Origin: Hominiventricola filiformis
Lineage (GTDB): Bacteria; Bacillota; Clostridia; Lachnospirales; Lachnospiraceae
Direction: 5' to 3'
Length of the DNA stretch: 64,000 bases
NCBI RefSeq assembly: GCF_020686965.1
Contig: NZ_JAJEPS010000001.1
Coordinates: 1 to 64,000, forward strand
Positions 51,825 to 60,184 of this stretch are shown here, piece after piece. Position numbers and translations under genes: made by a program. The number at the start of each line of letters is the position of its first letter. Positions within the stretch are counted from its first letter, which is position 1. The notes below the pieces were generated by a model. It had not been told where the DNA came from, searched no databases, and saw nothing but the letters and a program-made list of their open reading frames with translations.

Positions 51825-52928
51825 TTACTCCAGGAAATCCTTCAGCTTGCGGCTGCGGCTCGGATGACGAAGCTTTCTTAATGCTTTTGCCTCGATCTGG
51901 CGGATACGCTCACGGGTAACATTGAATTCCTTACCAACCTCTTCCAGTGTACGCGCACGGCCGTCGTCCAGTCCAAAACGAAGACGGAGCACTTTCTGCT
52001 CTCTCTCTGTCAAAGTACCAAGTACCTCTACCAGCTGCTCTTTTAACAGGGTAAATGCGGCTGCCTCTGCAGGTACCGGCACGTTATCATCCTGAATGAA
52101 GTCTCCTAAGTGGCTGTCTTCCTCCTCACCAATCGGGGTTTCCAGAGATACCGGCTCCTGGGAAATCTTCAGAATCTCACGCACACGCTCTACCGGCATG
52201 TTCATCTCTGCTGCGATCTCCTCCGGCTGCGGCTCTCTTCCAAGCTCCTGCAAAAGCTGACGGGATACACGGATCAGCTTGTTGATGGTCTCTACCATAT
52301 GCACCGGAATACGAATAGTTCTCGCCTGATCTGCAATGGCTCTGGTGATAGCCTGACGGATCCACCAGGTTGCATAGGTACTGAACTTATAGCCCTTGCG
52401 GTAATCGAATTTTTCAACTGCTTTAATAAGACCTAAGTTGCCTTCCTGAATCAGATCCAGGAACAGCATACCGCGGCCTACATAACGTTTTGCTATACTG
52501 ACTACCAGACGAAGGTTAGCCTCTGCCAGACGTTTCTTGGCATCTTCATCCCCTTCTTCCATTCTCTTTGCCAGTTCAATCTCTTCCTCTGCGCTTAACA
52601 GAGGAACTTTACCGATCTCTTTTAAGTACATACGAACCGGATCCTCGATGCTGACACCATCCGGAACAGACAGATCAATCTGCTCCATATCTACTTCATC
52701 CTCATCACTTAAGATGATGTTACTATCATCATCATCGTCAGTAATCCGAAGCACATCTACATTGTTATGCTCAAGAAATTCCAGAATCTTATCAAACTGC
52801 TCTGCATCCAGCTCCATGTCGCTGAAAAAGTCGCTGATTTCCTGATACTCCAGCACATTTTTCTTCTTTTTTGCCAGTGCCAGTAGCTCTTTCATCTTCT
52901 CACTGAATTTTGCTACATTTTCGTCCAT
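51825..52928 (-). CDS. rpoD: Primary RNA polymerase sigma factor (SigA)
   Basis: This 367-residue sigma-70 factor has a short region 1.1, an acidic stretch (DDDDDSNIILSDEDEVDMEQ), region 1.2 (DPVRMYLKEIGKVPLLS), region 2 (FLDLIQEGNLGLIKAVEKFD, GYKFSTYATWWIRQAITRAI), region 3 and region 4.2 (TLEEVGKEFNVTRERIRQIE). The length matches Firmicute SigA. The ATG at 52928 has AAGGAAG 8 nt upstream. It sits between dnaG and trmK. Confidence 0.97.
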   Translation of the reverse strand: MDENVAKFSEKMKELLALAKKKKNVLEYQEISDFFSDMELDAEQFDKILEFLEHNNVDVLRITDDDDDSNIILSDEDEVDMEQIDLSVPDGVSIEDPVRMYLKEIGKVPLLSAEEEIELAKRMEEGDEDAKKRLAEANLRLVVSIAKRYVGRGMLFLDLIQEGNLGLIKAVEKFDYRKGYKFSTYATWWIRQAITRAIADQARTIRIPVHMVETINKLIRVSRQLLQELGREPQPEEIAAEMNMPVERVREILKISQEPVSLETPIGEEEDSHLGDFIQDDNVPVPAEAAAFTLLKEQLVEVLGTLTEREQKVLRLRFGLDDGRARTLEEVGKEFNVTRERIRQIEAKALRKLRHPSRSRKLKDFLE

Positions 52929-52965
52929 ATTGGTTCTTCCTTCCATAATTGTTCATATTTTATCC

Positions 52966-54732
52966 TTAATCCAAAGAAATATGCAATTTCTCTATATCCC
53001 GGCGTCTGCGAATCAATTTCTGCAGAGCATCCATATCACCGGGATCCAGATGTTCTGTCTGCCAGGCAATACTGTTCTGCTTGACTCTCCGGATCGTCTC
53101 CTGCAGCGCTTTTTCTTCCGCTTCTCTTCCCGAAAGATCCGGGATCGTGTCATTACACATGGCGGCAACTTTCTGCTGCTCTTCCTCTTCCGTAAAATAC
53201 TGGAACAGAGACGGCGGATTTAAGCGTCCTTCCTTCAGCTGTTCTGTCAGAAGCTCTGCTACCTTTCTGCACAGCGGGTCGGTAAATTCCTCCGGTTCCA
53301 CGTATTTTGCAATACTGCGGAATATCTTTTCTCCCGAACACATCCAGGTAATCAGAAGTTTCTGGGATTTCAGGCCGCCCTCTTCCGGCCGCTTTCTTCC
53401 CGGCGGAGGTGCCGGTGATGCAACTTTTGTCATTCCTCCCAGCTGCTCTCCGGTCTGGCTGACCATCCGCTGCAGCTGTTCATATGTCAGATGATAACGG
53501 GAAGCCACGGCTTCCGTATAATTATTCCGTTCAATTCCTGGTTCAAACTCCAGCAGCTTCTTCGCCACTTCCCGGAAAAATGCAGTCTTGCTTTCAGGCT
53601 CCCGGAAATCATATTTTCTCTGCAGCACCCGAAGTTCGAAGAAAAAGCTGCTCTCAGCCTCATCAATTCGCTTCTGGAACGCTTCTGATCCCAGTGCCTT
53701 GATAAATTCATCCGGATCTTTATAAGGTTCCATATTGATGACCTTCGCTCGGATTCCCGCATCTTTCAGGATCGGAATAGCCCTCAGAGCTGCCTTAATG
53801 CCTGCCTCATCGCTGTCATAGGTCAGAAGCACTTCATCGGTATACCGTTTCAGGATCGTTGACTGCTGCTGCGTAAATGCAGTCCCAAGCGATGCCACTG
53901 CCTGATTAAAACCAGCCTGGTGCATGGCGATCACGTCCATATAACCCTCACACAGAATGATGTTAGGCTTCCGGCTTGTCCTTGCCAGATGAAGCCCGTA
54001 GAGATTCCGGCTCTTGTCAAATACTCTTGTCTCCGGAGAGTTCAGATATTTAGGTTTTCCATCCCCCATGACGCGCCCGCCGAATCCGATAACTTTTCCA
54101 CGGCTGTCCATAATCGGAAACATGACACGATTCCAGAATTTATCGTACATACCATGTTTTTCATCCACCTGCATAAGACCGGATTCTTTCAGCAGAGCAT
54201 CGGAATAACCTTTGTTCTTCAGATATCTGTAAAGCTCATGTCCCGTCTTCCCGGAATATCCGAGACCAAACTTCTGAAGCGTCTCCATGGATAACTGTCT
54301 TCCCAGCAGATAGTCAAGTCCCAGCTTTCCTTCCGGTTTCCGCAGCAGGTAATAATAGTAGCTGGCTGCTACCTTATTAACCTCCAGAATCCGGCTTTTT
54401 AAGTCCTCCTGTTCCCGCTCTTCCCTGGATACATTTCTCTCCGGCAGTTCAATTCCTGCCCGGTCCGCCAGCACCTTCAGTGCTTCCGGAAAGGTCAGGT
54501 TCTCATAATCCATTACAAATTTGAATACATCTCCGCCTGCTCCACAGCTGAAGCAGCGGTACATCTGTCTTGGCTGGTTCACCGACATGGATGGACTGTG
54601 ATCATTATGGAAAGGACACACACCTACATAATTACTTCCCTTCCTCTGCAGTCTCACATAACTGTTGATCACATCCACAATATCGCTTCTGGATCGTATT
54701 TCCTCCACCAGCTCCTGTGAATAAAAACTCAT
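52966..54732 (-). CDS. dnaG: DNA primase
   Basis: This 588-residue primase makes RNA primers at the fork. The N-terminal CHC2 zinc finger is CPFHNDHSPSMSV with CFSCGAGGD. The TOPRIM catalytic core has LCEGYMDVIAMHQAGF and TYDSDEAGIKAALRA. The C-terminal helicase-interaction domain starts at about residue 430. GGAGG precedes the ATG. It is the second gene of dgt-dnaG-rpoD. Confidence 0.97.
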   Translation of the reverse strand: MSFYSQELVEEIRSRSDIVDVINSYVRLQRKGSNYVGVCPFHNDHSPSMSVNQPRQMYRCFSCGAGGDVFKFVMDYENLTFPEALKVLADRAGIELPERNVSREEREQEDLKSRILEVNKVAASYYYYLLRKPEGKLGLDYLLGRQLSMETLQKFGLGYSGKTGHELYRYLKNKGYSDALLKESGLMQVDEKHGMYDKFWNRVMFPIMDSRGKVIGFGGRVMGDGKPKYLNSPETRVFDKSRNLYGLHLARTSRKPNIILCEGYMDVIAMHQAGFNQAVASLGTAFTQQQSTILKRYTDEVLLTYDSDEAGIKAALRAIPILKDAGIRAKVINMEPYKDPDEFIKALGSEAFQKRIDEAESSFFFELRVLQRKYDFREPESKTAFFREVAKKLLEFEPGIERNNYTEAVASRYHLTYEQLQRMVSQTGEQLGGMTKVASPAPPPGRKRPEEGGLKSQKLLITWMCSGEKIFRSIAKYVEPEEFTDPLCRKVAELLTEQLKEGRLNPPSLFQYFTEEEEQQKVAAMCNDTIPDLSGREAEEKALQETIRRVKQNSIAWQTEHLDPGDMDALQKLIRRRRDIEKLHISLD

Positions 54733-54734
54733 CT

Positions 54735-55742
54735 TTAATACCTCCAGGCAACCGGAACGAAAAATTCCTGGAATTTTGCAATTGCATACTGATCTGTCAT
54801 TCCTGATATGTAATCACAGACGCTTCGTTCCTGCGTCTCGCCGGACTGCCACATCCGTTCAATATACTCTGTGGACAACAACTCCGGATGTTCCATATAG
54901 TATTGAAACAGTTCTCTCAGAATATTCTCTGCCTTCTGTTCCTCTCCTTTGGCTCTGGGATTCGTGTATACATTTTCAAACATATACTTCCGCATCCCTC
55001 GAAAGGCAAATTCCACATCTTCCGACATCTGAATATCCGGTTTATCCTTGCTCTGATTTACAATATCATGAATCAGTGTATTCAGTCTCTCTCTGGTCGA
55101 ATGCCCCAGAATATCCGTGTAGGTATCCGGAAGATCTTCTTCCCTGATAATTCCCGCGCGGATACTGTCATCCACATCATGATTGATATAGGCAATCTTG
55201 TCCGCATAGCGAACCACTTTTCCCTCCAATGTGGAAGGGTTCCCGGATAGCTGATGATTCAGGATACCGTCCCTGACTTCCCATGTCAGATTCAGTCCCC
55301 TGCCTCCTTTTTCCAGCTTCTCCACAATTCGAACACTCTGTTTCTGATGGGCAAAACCTTCACTGAAAATCTTATTCAGTGCCCGCTCCCCGGCATGACC
55401 GAAAGGCGTATGTCCCAGATCATGTCCAAGTGCGATGGCCTCTGTCAAATCTTCATTCAACCTCAGCGCACGGGAAATCGTCCGTGCCGTCTGTGACACT
55501 TCCAGTGTATGCGTCAGACGCGTACGATAATGATCCCCCTGAGGTGTAAGGAATACCTGCGTCTTATGCTTCAGTCTCCGGAACGATTTACAGTGCAGGA
55601 TGCGGTCGCGATCCCTCTGGTACACCGGCCTGATATCACACTCGGGTTCTTCCCTGTCACGGCCTCTGGAATCACAGCTGCAGGATGCATACGGACTTAA
55701 GTATGTTTTTTCCCATAGCTCCGTACTTTCACGAATAGTCAT
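54735..55742 (-). CDS. dgt: Deoxyguanosinetriphosphate triphosphohydrolase-like HD protein
   Basis: This 335-residue HD-domain dNTPase removes triphosphate from dNTPs. RDRDRILHCKSFRRLKHKTQ, RTRLTHTLEVSQ (His of the HD set), ALGHDLGHTPFGHAGERAL (HD plus catalytic His) and RYADKIAYINHDVDD are intact. It belongs to the shorter type-2 class of Firmicutes. AAGGAGGG precedes the ATG. It is the first gene of the primase/sigma operon. Confidence 0.94.
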   Translation of the reverse strand: MTIRESTELWEKTYLSPYASCSCDSRGRDREEPECDIRPVYQRDRDRILHCKSFRRLKHKTQVFLTPQGDHYRTRLTHTLEVSQTARTISRALRLNEDLTEAIALGHDLGHTPFGHAGERALNKIFSEGFAHQKQSVRIVEKLEKGGRGLNLTWEVRDGILNHQLSGNPSTLEGKVVRYADKIAYINHDVDDSIRAGIIREEDLPDTYTDILGHSTRERLNTLIHDIVNQSKDKPDIQMSEDVEFAFRGMRKYMFENVYTNPRAKGEEQKAENILRELFQYYMEHPELLSTEYIERMWQSGETQERSVCDYISGMTDQYAIAKFQEFFVPVAWRY

Positions 55743-55853
55743 ACTGATCCCTCCTTCGACAAAAGCGGTTAAAAAGTATCCTCTATATATAAATTACTGC
55801 GTTGAGCCCAAAAATCCTTCTTTTTTTTAAACTTTTTTTATTTTTTCCAAATT

Positions 55854-56546
55854 TTAATAAAAACCGGCCACAATCGGTCCCACAATCACGGTCAGGATAC
55901 CGGTTACGGCGATGGCAAGGCTGCTCATGGCTGCCTGAATCTCTCCCAGCTCCAATGCCTTGCTGGTACCGATGGCATGGGAAGCTGTTCCCAGCGCCAG
56001 CCCCTGTGCGACCGGATCTTCAATATGGAAAATCTTAAATACGGTCGTTGCAATCACAGCGCCCAAAATTCCCGTGATAAATACTGCCATAACTGTTACT
56101 GCGGCAATGCCACCCAGCTCTTCGCTCATTCCCAGGGCAATTGCAGTGGTAATGGACTTCGGAACCAGAGATGCATAGATACTGGTATCCAATGCAAACA
56201 GCCTGGACATGGCAAAAATCATAATGGCACATGCCACGGTTCCGGAAATGATACTGATCAGGATTGCTCCTGCATATTCTTTCAGAAGTTTCATCTGCCG
56301 ATACAGCGGGACTGCCAGACAGACGGTGGATGGTGTCAGAAAATAATTAATGTATTTTACGCCAGTTTCATAAGACGCATACTGAGTTCCCGTCAGTTTT
56401 AAAAATACAATGATAAAAATAATGGTTAAAAGAAGCGGATTGCACAGGGTGCTTTTCGCTTTTTTTGCAATCTGTGATGAAATCCAGTAACCAAAAAGGG
56501 TAATAAAAAATCCAAAATAAGCAGAACTCTGCACTACACTATTCAT
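55854..56546 (-). CDS. lrgB: LrgB/CidB-family membrane protein
   Basis: This 230-residue protein with about 6-7 TM helices is of the LrgB family: GYWISSQIAKKAK, FLTPSTVCLAVPLYRQM, SLVPKSITTAIALGMSEELG and QGLALGTASHAIGTSKALELGE are conserved. LrgAB influences autolysis and, in recent work on other Firmicutes, pyruvate uptake. It overlaps lrgA by 8 nt (ATGAATAG). Confidence 0.93.
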   Translation of the reverse strand: MNSVVQSSAYFGFFITLFGYWISSQIAKKAKSTLCNPLLLTIIFIIVFLKLTGTQYASYETGVKYINYFLTPSTVCLAVPLYRQMKLLKEYAGAILISIISGTVACAIMIFAMSRLFALDTSIYASLVPKSITTAIALGMSEELGGIAAVTVMAVFITGILGAVIATTVFKIFHIEDPVAQGLALGTASHAIGTSKALELGEIQAAMSSLAIAVTGILTVIVGPIVAGFY

Positions 56547-56925
56547 TGATCTCTTCCTCCAGTCTCTCTTCTTCCAGTCTTCTCTTTTTAATCACCAGGA
56601 ACTGTGCGATCAGTCCAGTCAGTATCATGACAAAAACCATGCTGACTATGGAAATTATGACAATTCCAAGAAGAGAATCTTTCATCAATCCGAAGGATTC
56701 CATCAGTGCTACTCCGGGGCCTACGAATACCAGCGGCATGGCTGCCAGCATAAAATCTGCGGTCTCCTGAATCTGATTCAATCTGATCACTTTCGTGCAG
56801 AGACAGATCAGCAAGATTACCATTCCATAGACGCTGGCCGGTACCGGGAGCGGCAGCAATGTGTTCAAAAGTTCTCCGGCAAAGGAGATTCCGCCAATAA
56901 TCATCACCTGATATGCATATTTCAT
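56539..56925 (-). CDS. lrgA: LrgA/CidA-family holin-like membrane protein
   Basis: This holin-like protein has about 128 residues and four TM helices: VMIIGGISFAGELLNTLLPL, PVPASVYGMVILLICLC, FMLAAMPLVFVGPGVALM and LGIVIISIVSMVFVMIL. A charged C-terminus follows (KKRRLEEERLEEE). It partners LrgB. The start is uncertain: the AGGAGG site (56964-56969) lies far upstream and a hairpin sits between it and the ATG at 56925; a TTG at 56961 is too close to the site. Confidence 0.85.
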   Translation of the reverse strand: MKYAYQVMIIGGISFAGELLNTLLPLPVPASVYGMVILLICLCTKVIRLNQIQETADFMLAAMPLVFVGPGVALMESFGLMKDSLLGIVIISIVSMVFVMILTGLIAQFLVIKKRRLEEERLEEEINE

Positions 56926-56934
56926 AATCTGTCT

Positions 56935-56959
56935 GCCGGACCTTTCACTTTTGTCCGGC
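56935..56959 (-). promoter_or_regulatory. Hairpin between the ribosome site and start codon of lrgA
   Basis: GCCGGAC-aaaagtgaaag-GTCCGGC is a perfect 7-bp inverted repeat placed between AGGAGG and the ATG. Folding would bring them to about 13 nt apart, so the structure may control or enable lrgA translation. Confidence 0.5.
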
Positions 56960-56981
56960 AATTCCTCCTGTCTTTTATGCT

Positions 56982-57542
56982 CTATTTTATCTTTGGATAA
57001 TTTTTTCTGCCTACCATATATTTTCTCATGTAGGCAAATGTCTTTTCCTCTCCCTTTTTGTCCAGCATTTTTAAGATATACTCCAGAAGCGCCCTGGTTT
57101 CCGGATGAATCATATAGCCATCTTTTCCCATCTCATAATATTTGAGTGGTGAATGCTGTGTGTATGCTGTCCCCTCATAGACTTTCGATGCTGCAATTCT
57201 GTCCATAATCATCTCATTGACATACTTTAACGGCATCTTCATTCCGGTCATCCCCTTGACCGGTCCTGTACTGTAATCAATCCAGTACTCATAATGATGC
57301 TTGTTTCTTCCTTTGTGGTGAAGCCACGCTGCGGAATAGCCCTTATCTTCTCTCTCCGCATTGTTCGGACTTCGATATCCCTGATAATACTTCACGCCCT
57401 GCCAGAATTCTGACGGGGAATATTTGGAAAGATCATGGGTGAGTCCCTGCCAGTACATGCCCACCTTAAAACAATGTCTGGCAACCATAATCTTATGTTC
57501 CGTAATCGTGTGGAAATGTCTCCATATATTAATCAGCTGCAT
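56982..57542 (-). CDS. DUF5662 family protein
   Basis: This 186-residue, mainly helical protein of unknown function matches the DUF5662 family seen in Clostridia. Conserved His/Asp-rich segments such as WRHFHTITEHKIMVARHC, GLTHDLSKYSP and LHHKGRNKHHYEYWIDY suggest a metal-binding HD-like site. It has sometimes been labelled catalase, which nothing here supports. The ATG overlaps the end of the GH13-like gene by 14 nt with AGGTAG upstream, so the two are translationally coupled. Confidence 0.8.
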   Translation of the reverse strand: MQLINIWRHFHTITEHKIMVARHCFKVGMYWQGLTHDLSKYSPSEFWQGVKYYQGYRSPNNAEREDKGYSAAWLHHKGRNKHHYEYWIDYSTGPVKGMTGMKMPLKYVNEMIMDRIAASKVYEGTAYTQHSPLKYYEMGKDGYMIHPETRALLEYILKMLDKKGEEKTFAYMRKYMVGRKNYPKIK

Positions 57543-59373
57543 CTTTTCTACCTGCCATAATCATAATTGTCCGCGGGGCCACTTTTACAGTCTTTTCCCC
57601 TGCCAGCTCCGGCTTCCTGCCTTCCGGGAAAAAGCACTGTCCCTCGCATCCGGTATCTGCAATGACTTTCCAGAATTTTCCTGATGGAAGTGTCGGCAAA
57701 GCCAGTTCCTGTGATGTCGTGTGCATATTGCAGACTACATACAATGTCTCGCCTCCGGTATGGCATCCGGCATAAAGAATTCCCACATGTCTGCTCCCGC
57801 CTTCAAAATCACCATACCAAGCTTTTCTTCCATGATAAGAAAGATCCGGCATACCCTTCGCTCCCGTATCGTGCATCGTATATGCCCTATTTCTTCCAAA
57901 AGCAGGATGTGTCTTTCGAAACTCTATTGCATCTTTTGTAAAATTCTGCAGGTTCTTTCCACTTTTTGTTTTCGGCCACTGGATCCAGGAAAGTTCATTG
58001 TCCTGGCAGTAGACATTATTATTTCCCTGCTGGGAATTCTCCATCTCATCCCCACCATAGACAGCAGGAACTCCCTGGGAAAGCAGCACCAGCAGAAGCG
58101 CGTTCCGAAGCTGCCTTTCCCTGAGCTTCTTCAGCTTCCGCGCCGCAGTCTGACCTTCTTCCCCATAATTGTAGCTGCAGTTATAATCACTGCCATCCCG
58201 GTTGTCCTCACCGTTAGCTTCATTATGTTTGCTCTCATAAGACACTGAATCCATCAGCGTAAAGCCATTGTGTCCTGCCGCATAATTGACCGGAATCACC
58301 TGCTCCGGATTCTGACGCATTTTTTCCATCAGCTCCTGCAGCGCTCCTTCGTCCCCTTTCAGGAACCGACGCAGCTTCATCATGAAATCATCATTGCATT
58401 CCATCAGATGACGAAATCCCGGCTGATCTTCTTGGTCATAAATATGTCCGGTATCAAAATATTCGCTTAAGATCTTCGTCTTCGCCAGAAGCGGGTCTGA
58501 CGCCAGAAGCGTGGTAAATACGGTGTCACTGTTAATCTGGACACCATCAATATGGTATTCCTTCACCCAATGGCGGATACAATCCAGTACAAGTCCCGGT
58601 CTGATTCCTTCCGGAAAGTAAAATTCCAGAATCAGTTCGATGCCATTTTTATGCAGTTCCCGCACCAACATTTTCAATTCTTTCACCGGATCCCCGGATG
58701 CGCTGTAAGATGCTTTCGGTGCAAAATAATATGCTTTTCCATATCCCCAGTAATTGATCCTCTCACCCATGCCTTTACGGACCGGCATATGCTTTTTCGC
58801 CGCATGTTCTTCTCTGATCTCGGCAAATTCATATACTGGCATCAACAAAAGCTGTGTAATACCCAGTTTTTTCAGGTAGGGAATCTTTTCCCGGATGCCA
58901 GCAAAGGTTCCCGGATGACGGACACCGGAACTTGGATCCATAGTAAATCCCCGGACATGGGTTTTGTACAGCACACACTGTTCCACCGGCAATGCCAGAG
59001 GATGATCCCCTGCCCACGAAAAAGATTCAAACCGGGTCTGACAGCGAAGCTTTTCTTCTTCCACCGCTTTTCCCCAGATCTCTCTTCCCCGTATGAATGC
59101 CGCATAGGGATCCTGTACGACTTTTCTGTCTATCTTATAGTTGTATTCATATTCCTGCACCGGCAGACCTTCCAGCCCCATGGCACAGATCTCTCCGAAT
59201 CTCATATCATCTGTGAAACCCAATTCCAGTTCCGGCTCGTCCATACCTTTCCGGTACAATAGCAGACTGCAGTCTTTTCCGTCCTGCACTGCCACCGCAA
59301 AATTAAGTTCTCTTCCTGCCCTGGTAACCCCAAGCTTTTCCGGGTTTCCGGGCCTGATGCGATCCTTCCACAT
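57529..59373 (-). CDS. GH13 debranching-enzyme homologue with altered catalytic residues (probable pseudoenzyme)
   Basis: This 614-residue protein has GlgX/isoamylase architecture: an N-terminal CBM48-like domain (about residues 10-110), a GH13 barrel and a C-terminal beta domain. Family motifs include INYWGYGKAYYFAPKASY, GHNGFTLMDSVSYESKHNEA and GVPAVYGGDEM. The nucleophile strand, normally GFRFD, reads GVQIN, and the HD that holds the third catalytic Asp reads HN. The acid Glu (SEYFD) remains. Loss of two invariant Asp plus the Arg argues against hydrolysis; it may bind glycogen or regulate. The ATG at 59373 has AGGAT about 8 nt upstream, below a TTGCAA/TATAAT promoter. Confidence 0.85.
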   Translation of the reverse strand: MWKDRIRPGNPEKLGVTRAGRELNFAVAVQDGKDCSLLLYRKGMDEPELELGFTDDMRFGEICAMGLEGLPVQEYEYNYKIDRKVVQDPYAAFIRGREIWGKAVEEEKLRCQTRFESFSWAGDHPLALPVEQCVLYKTHVRGFTMDPSSGVRHPGTFAGIREKIPYLKKLGITQLLLMPVYEFAEIREEHAAKKHMPVRKGMGERINYWGYGKAYYFAPKASYSASGDPVKELKMLVRELHKNGIELILEFYFPEGIRPGLVLDCIRHWVKEYHIDGVQINSDTVFTTLLASDPLLAKTKILSEYFDTGHIYDQEDQPGFRHLMECNDDFMMKLRRFLKGDEGALQELMEKMRQNPEQVIPVNYAAGHNGFTLMDSVSYESKHNEANGEDNRDGSDYNCSYNYGEEGQTAARKLKKLRERQLRNALLLVLLSQGVPAVYGGDEMENSQQGNNNVYCQDNELSWIQWPKTKSGKNLQNFTKDAIEFRKTHPAFGRNRAYTMHDTGAKGMPDLSYHGRKAWYGDFEGGSRHVGILYAGCHTGGETLYVVCNMHTTSQELALPTLPSGKFWKVIADTGCEGQCFFPEGRKPELAGEKTVKVAPRTIMIMAGRKDAAD

Positions 59374-59421
59374 GTTCTTATCCTGTCCTCTCAGCAATCG
59401 CCATTTTACCCAATTATAAGT

Positions 59422-59450
59422 ATTATACCATTGCCGGGCACGGTTTGCAA
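59422..59450 (-). promoter_or_regulatory. Promoter of the GH13-like/DUF5662 unit
   Basis: TTGCAA (59445-59450) and a perfect TATAAT (59422-59427) on the minus strand are spaced 17 nt apart. Confidence 0.7.
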
Positions 59451-59455
59451 ATGCA

Positions 59456-59485
59456 AAAAGAGCAGGCATCTCTGCCCGCTCTTTC
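59456..59485 (-). terminator. Terminator of the transporter-dhaKL operon
   Basis: On the minus strand, AAGAGCGGGCA pairs with TGCCTGCTCTT (one G-U) and is followed by TTT. It lies 33 bp after the dhaL stop codon, directly before the next promoter. Confidence 0.8.
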
Positions 59486-59518
59486 TGCGAATGGTTTTGA
59501 TCTAAAAGAAAGATTTGA

Positions 59519-60157
59519 TTAACCGCAAATTCCACGTTTCAGACCCTGGATCATGTACATTCCTGCAACTGCTCCCTGATCTGCAACACCTGCTGCTTTC
59601 GCTGCAAATACTGCAGCTTTACCAAATTTCGGAACCATGTCTTTGGTTGCTTCCACACCTGCAGCTGCTCCCTGGCACGCTGCCTCAATCACTTCTTCCA
59701 TTGTCTTTCCGACTGCTGCTGCCTCTGCTGCACTCTTTGCACCTGCATCTACAGAATCCAGAATGGTTCTGTCACCCAGCTCACATTTGCCTCTCTTCTT
59801 AATACCTGCTGCAAATGCGGTCAGATATACCGAAAGCTCTTCTGCACCAAACTCTGTCTTTCCTTTCAGTGCTTTTCCGCCTTCCATCACGCCGCTGCTC
59901 ATCAGAGTTCCCATGGTACTAGGTACCAGGCCTGCCATCTTCATGCCAGCCTTCATCAAAGTCTTGCCAATGTCTCCCGGCTCGGTGTTCTCTTTAATCA
60001 GCTGAGGAAGTGCTCCATAACCTTTGTCCATGGTAAGTCCAAGATCACCATCTCCCATCTTGGCATCCATATCACAAAGTTCTTCTTTTTTTTCAGCAAA
60101 CATTGATGCAACTCCGGCAAACAATTCCGGCAGCTGCTCTGTTGTAAATTTCTCCAT
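59519..60157 (-). CDS. dhaL: Dihydroxyacetone kinase subunit DhaL-like
   Basis: This protein of about 212 residues is of the DhaL family, the ADP/ATP-binding subunit that phosphorylates the ketose held by DhaK. The metal-binding motif is MDAKMGDGDLGLTM (three Asp); the usual GDGDHG is changed to GDGDLG. Later motifs GLVPSTMGTLMSSGVMEG and DRTILDSVDAGAKSAAEAA are typical. The ATG at 60157 has AGGAGG 10 nt upstream. It directly follows dhaK. No EI/HPr-like DhaM subunit is visible in the window, so the phosphate donor is open. Confidence 0.88.
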   Translation of the reverse strand: MEKFTTEQLPELFAGVASMFAEKKEELCDMDAKMGDGDLGLTMDKGYGALPQLIKENTEPGDIGKTLMKAGMKMAGLVPSTMGTLMSSGVMEGGKALKGKTEFGAEELSVYLTAFAAGIKKRGKCELGDRTILDSVDAGAKSAAEAAAVGKTMEEVIEAACQGAAAGVEATKDMVPKFGKAAVFAAKAAGVADQGAVAGMYMIQGLKRGICG

Positions 60158-60184
60158 GATCAAAAATCCTCCTCAAATTCGGTC

